Assembly: GCA_021399435.1 (NCBI GenBank)
Contig: JAJTUP010000045.1
Span: 465,537 to 529,536, forward strand
Origin: Diaporthe sp. PMI_573
Lineage: Eukaryota; Ascomycota; Sordariomycetes; Diaporthales; Diaporthaceae
DNA length: 64,000 bases
Direction of reading: 5' to 3'
Below, one piece after another: positions 61,972 through 64,000 of this stretch. Position numbers and translations under genes: made by a program. Each line of letters starts with the position of its first letter. The stretch's first letter is position 1. Below the pieces are notes generated by a model that was not told the DNA's origin, made no database searches, and worked only from the letters and a program-made list of their open reading frames with translations.

Positions 61972-63998
61972 ATGGAGATGAACGTAGACCCGAGGGTCGT
62001 CGACTCGTATCATGCTTTCTTTGACCGATATCTCGAGGATATGCCGGTTAATACGCGGAATGCCTACAAGCCGAAGTGGGCCGAGTGGAGGGTATGACAT
62101 TTGGCCTTGCGTACCGCAGCACCTATTCACCCACCCCCAGACATATCGTGACTTTTCTTTTATGGGAGAATTTCCTCTGAGGCTGATATCTTGCAGGCAT
62201 GGTGTGCTGAGTCCTTTGAACCTGTCCCGAGAAACTGGGCTGTGAAGATGGAGACTTGGCCGAGAAACAAGATGCTCCCTGGGGACTTGGTAGATGACCA
62301 GAAGCTCTTCTTCTGGATCAAGGACTTTGTGATACCTCGCCCTCCCTCGAAGGGGAAACGGGTCAGGGCGCAGCAGGAGAGACGAGAACAACGCAGGAAG
62401 GTAAAGGCGCACAAGGACGCTCTCGCTGAGCTCTGCAACGAGATCATAGTTGCTATTGCCGAGGACGAGGAGACGGAGGAAGCTCTGCAGCTGCACCACA
62501 ACTCCGTGAAAAGCTACATAACCGCGATCGTGAAGTTGTGGGCCTTCCAGTCTGGCACCGAGGTCAACCCACGGCCGAATCCTCGGTCTGAGCAGCTGGG
62601 AATGCTTGTGGATAACCTCAGGACCGGCACATACGAGCAGGACCGAAAGGAATTCGCAGACCGGCTCGAGGGAACACTTTACGATACATATACCCAGGAG
62701 GATATCCCCCGCCACACACAGGCGGCTTGGAATTGGCCCGATCGTACCTGCTTGGGGCAAGCACTTCGGACCAACGTTGACTTTCTTCTCGGCACCCACA
62801 CGGCGAAACGGCCGAGCGAGATCTCAAACTTAGAGCTTCCAGACCTCTTCTCGTTTGCGTTGCCGCAGGCGTACAAGTCACGGCAGAGGAAGAGGGCTGC
62901 AGCGCGTGCGCTCGTCGCCGTGATGCGCCAGGGCAAAGAAAACCAGGAGGGCCGCATCGAGAAGGCCGGCGTTCTGAGGCACCGCGATCCTCTCGCTTGT
63001 GCCGTGGGCCAGACGGCATTCTGGCTCTTCTGGCGATTCGAGCACGAGAAAGAGCCGCTTCCAGACTTCTCAGACCGTCAGTTGTGGTACCATACGAAGG
63101 TCCTTCGGCGGGATAAAAAGAATCCTATAGGTTAGTCAACATGTCGCCCAACATCTTGATATCCGGCTCCCGCTGTGCTTATAGTCCAACCTTTGATCTC
63201 GAATTGCCAGCCGCCCTCTCGAGCAATACTGCTCGGGACTGGGCCACGAGATTGCTTAACGCCTGCGGTATCCGCATGAAGAAGCCCAGACACGGAAGAC
63301 GAAAGGTGTCCGCGATGTTGGCAGAATTAGCCCTGTGCCCCGAGCCGGAGGTGAGTTAAGTGCTAGCCCGCCGCGCCGAGCTTTGGCGTAGCCCACACAA
63401 ATAGGTGGCCTATCGCAAGCCGCGCCGCGAGGTGACCGATATCTCCACCACCCTGACTTGGATCTCGATTGGCTCACGCAATACTCGTCGCAGATCCGCC
63501 GGTCCGGTCCCTGGGCGACCGGCTCTGATGCCTTAACACACTCCTATCTTACGGGACTGGCACCGCAGTTCATGAGGGCGCTAGCCGACTTTGAGCCTGG
63601 ATCCCCTGAGCTATACGACATCCCTCGAGAGATAGAGTCAAACCTCCGGCGGAGCTGACGAGTATGATATGGCCCGAAATAGACCACTGGGCGTGGTCCT
63701 GGCCCACGAGGGCCACCCAGAAGCCCGCGAGATTGACCGAGAGCACGGGGCAGCGGCCTGTATCGAGTTGCTGGTGTGGCTTCGGGACGTTCTTCTCCAA
63801 GATGCCGTTTTCCTCCGCAAATCGTTCCCCAAGCACCCGATGTTTCAGCACCCCGTGTTTAAAAGTCCGCCATTTGCAGTGTTTGCCCAGCAAGTTAAGG
63901 ATATGTGCGCACAGCAGCAAGGAAACGAAGATAAATGGCTCCAAGCCGAGCAGGCCAACGAGTTTCTCACGCGAGCGGTCCGTGATCTTATCGGCCAA
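61972..63998 (+). CDS. Crypton tyrosine recombinase, spliced, decaying at the C-terminus
   Basis: Proposed exons: 61972-62091, 62197-63130, 63211-63350, 63392-63658. Borders are GTATGA/TTGCAG (105 nt), GTTAGT/GCCAG (80 nt) and GTGAGT/GCGTAG (41 nt), all keeping frame. The N-terminal part has VDSYHAFFDRYLEDMP and AWCAESFEPVPRNWAV; the Ndc10-like catalytic core has TAKRPSEISNLELPDLFSF (first Arg), VLRHRDPLACAVGQTAFWLF and LPDFSDRQLWYHTKVL. Exon 3 supplies KPRHGRRKV (HxxR) and exon 4 QIRRSGPWAT with THSYLTGL (nucleophilic Tyr). After the stop at 63656 family-like text continues in other frames (PPAELTSMIWPEIDHW, then ELLVWLRDVLLQDAVFL), so at least two frameshifts have hit the C-terminal DNA-binding region. 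The element continues past the window edge. Confidence 0.75.
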
Positions 63999-64000
63999 CA

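Noticed and set aside
61861..62799. Long minus-strand ORF of 312 codons opposite the Crypton gene
   Set aside because: Composition is shadow-like, and the plus strand carries recognisable recombinase motifs over the same bases.
61972..63998. Starship captain (DUF3435) as the identity of the recombinase
   Set aside because: The motif order (KRPSE..LELPDLFSF, LRHRDPLACAVG, LPDFSDR..WY) follows the Ndc10-like Crypton type; no DUF3435 signature or Starship boundary was seen.

Overview
The window looks like a filamentous ascomycete (Pezizomycotina) accessory or subtelomeric segment. Introns are short (41-105 nt where they can be placed) with GT...AG borders and CTAA/CTGAC-like branch sites. The gene families are fungal (HNH nuclease, DUF1993, Hos3-type deacetylase, HET, CorA-like membrane protein, AIG1-type GTPase, HMG-box protein). 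Transposon debris covers much of the rest. No tRNA, rRNA or CRISPR array was seen.

Layout. 1-1.2 kb: an HNH nuclease gene running off the left edge. 1.5-8.6 kb: decayed hAT pieces, a Hos3-type deacetylase pseudogene with one internal stop, a solo LTR with a perfect 5-bp target duplication, and a 114-bp inverted repeat enclosing 2.5 kb of transposon debris. 9.2-20.7 kb: a TPR protein, an intact DUF1993 gene, a TPR/F-box protein cut at its 5' end, a gene graveyard (P450, LINE, Copia and aldehyde dehydrogenase fragments abutting each other), and a small orphan gene. 21.9-26.4 kb: a short sulfotransferase-like ORF, a large hAT transposase and a pogo remnant. 27.2-32.5 kb: an intact four-exon AIG1-type GTPase gene, then a CorA-like multi-exon gene split by a deleted hAT element. 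32.6-40.9 kb: a second LTR-like copy, a 5'-truncated LINE with a long target duplication, a Ras-like 3' end, a Ulp1-like piece, two hAT segments, a LINE 3' tail and two small ORFs. 41-52 kb: FAD-monooxygenase, pogo, HET, zinc-finger and two uncharacterised-family relics, an intact two-exon HMG-box gene, and an uncharacterised 387-residue gene. 52.4-61.6 kb: a nested stack (pogo-like N-terminus, solo LTR, full Copia element, intact hAT element inside the Copia integrase). 61.97-64 kb: a Crypton-type tyrosine recombinase reaching the right edge.

The likely functional host genes are the HNH gene, the 384-residue TPR protein, DUF1993, the GTPase, the HMG-box gene and perhaps the orphans at 20.1 and 50.9-52.0 kb. 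Most other reading frames are mobile-element genes or fragments. The best-supported new points are insertion histories read directly from target duplications: a non-autonomous hAT that split a CorA-like exon, an apparently complete hAT that split a Copia integrase codon, and a truncated LINE. I found no convincing novel multi-gene defence or metabolic system.
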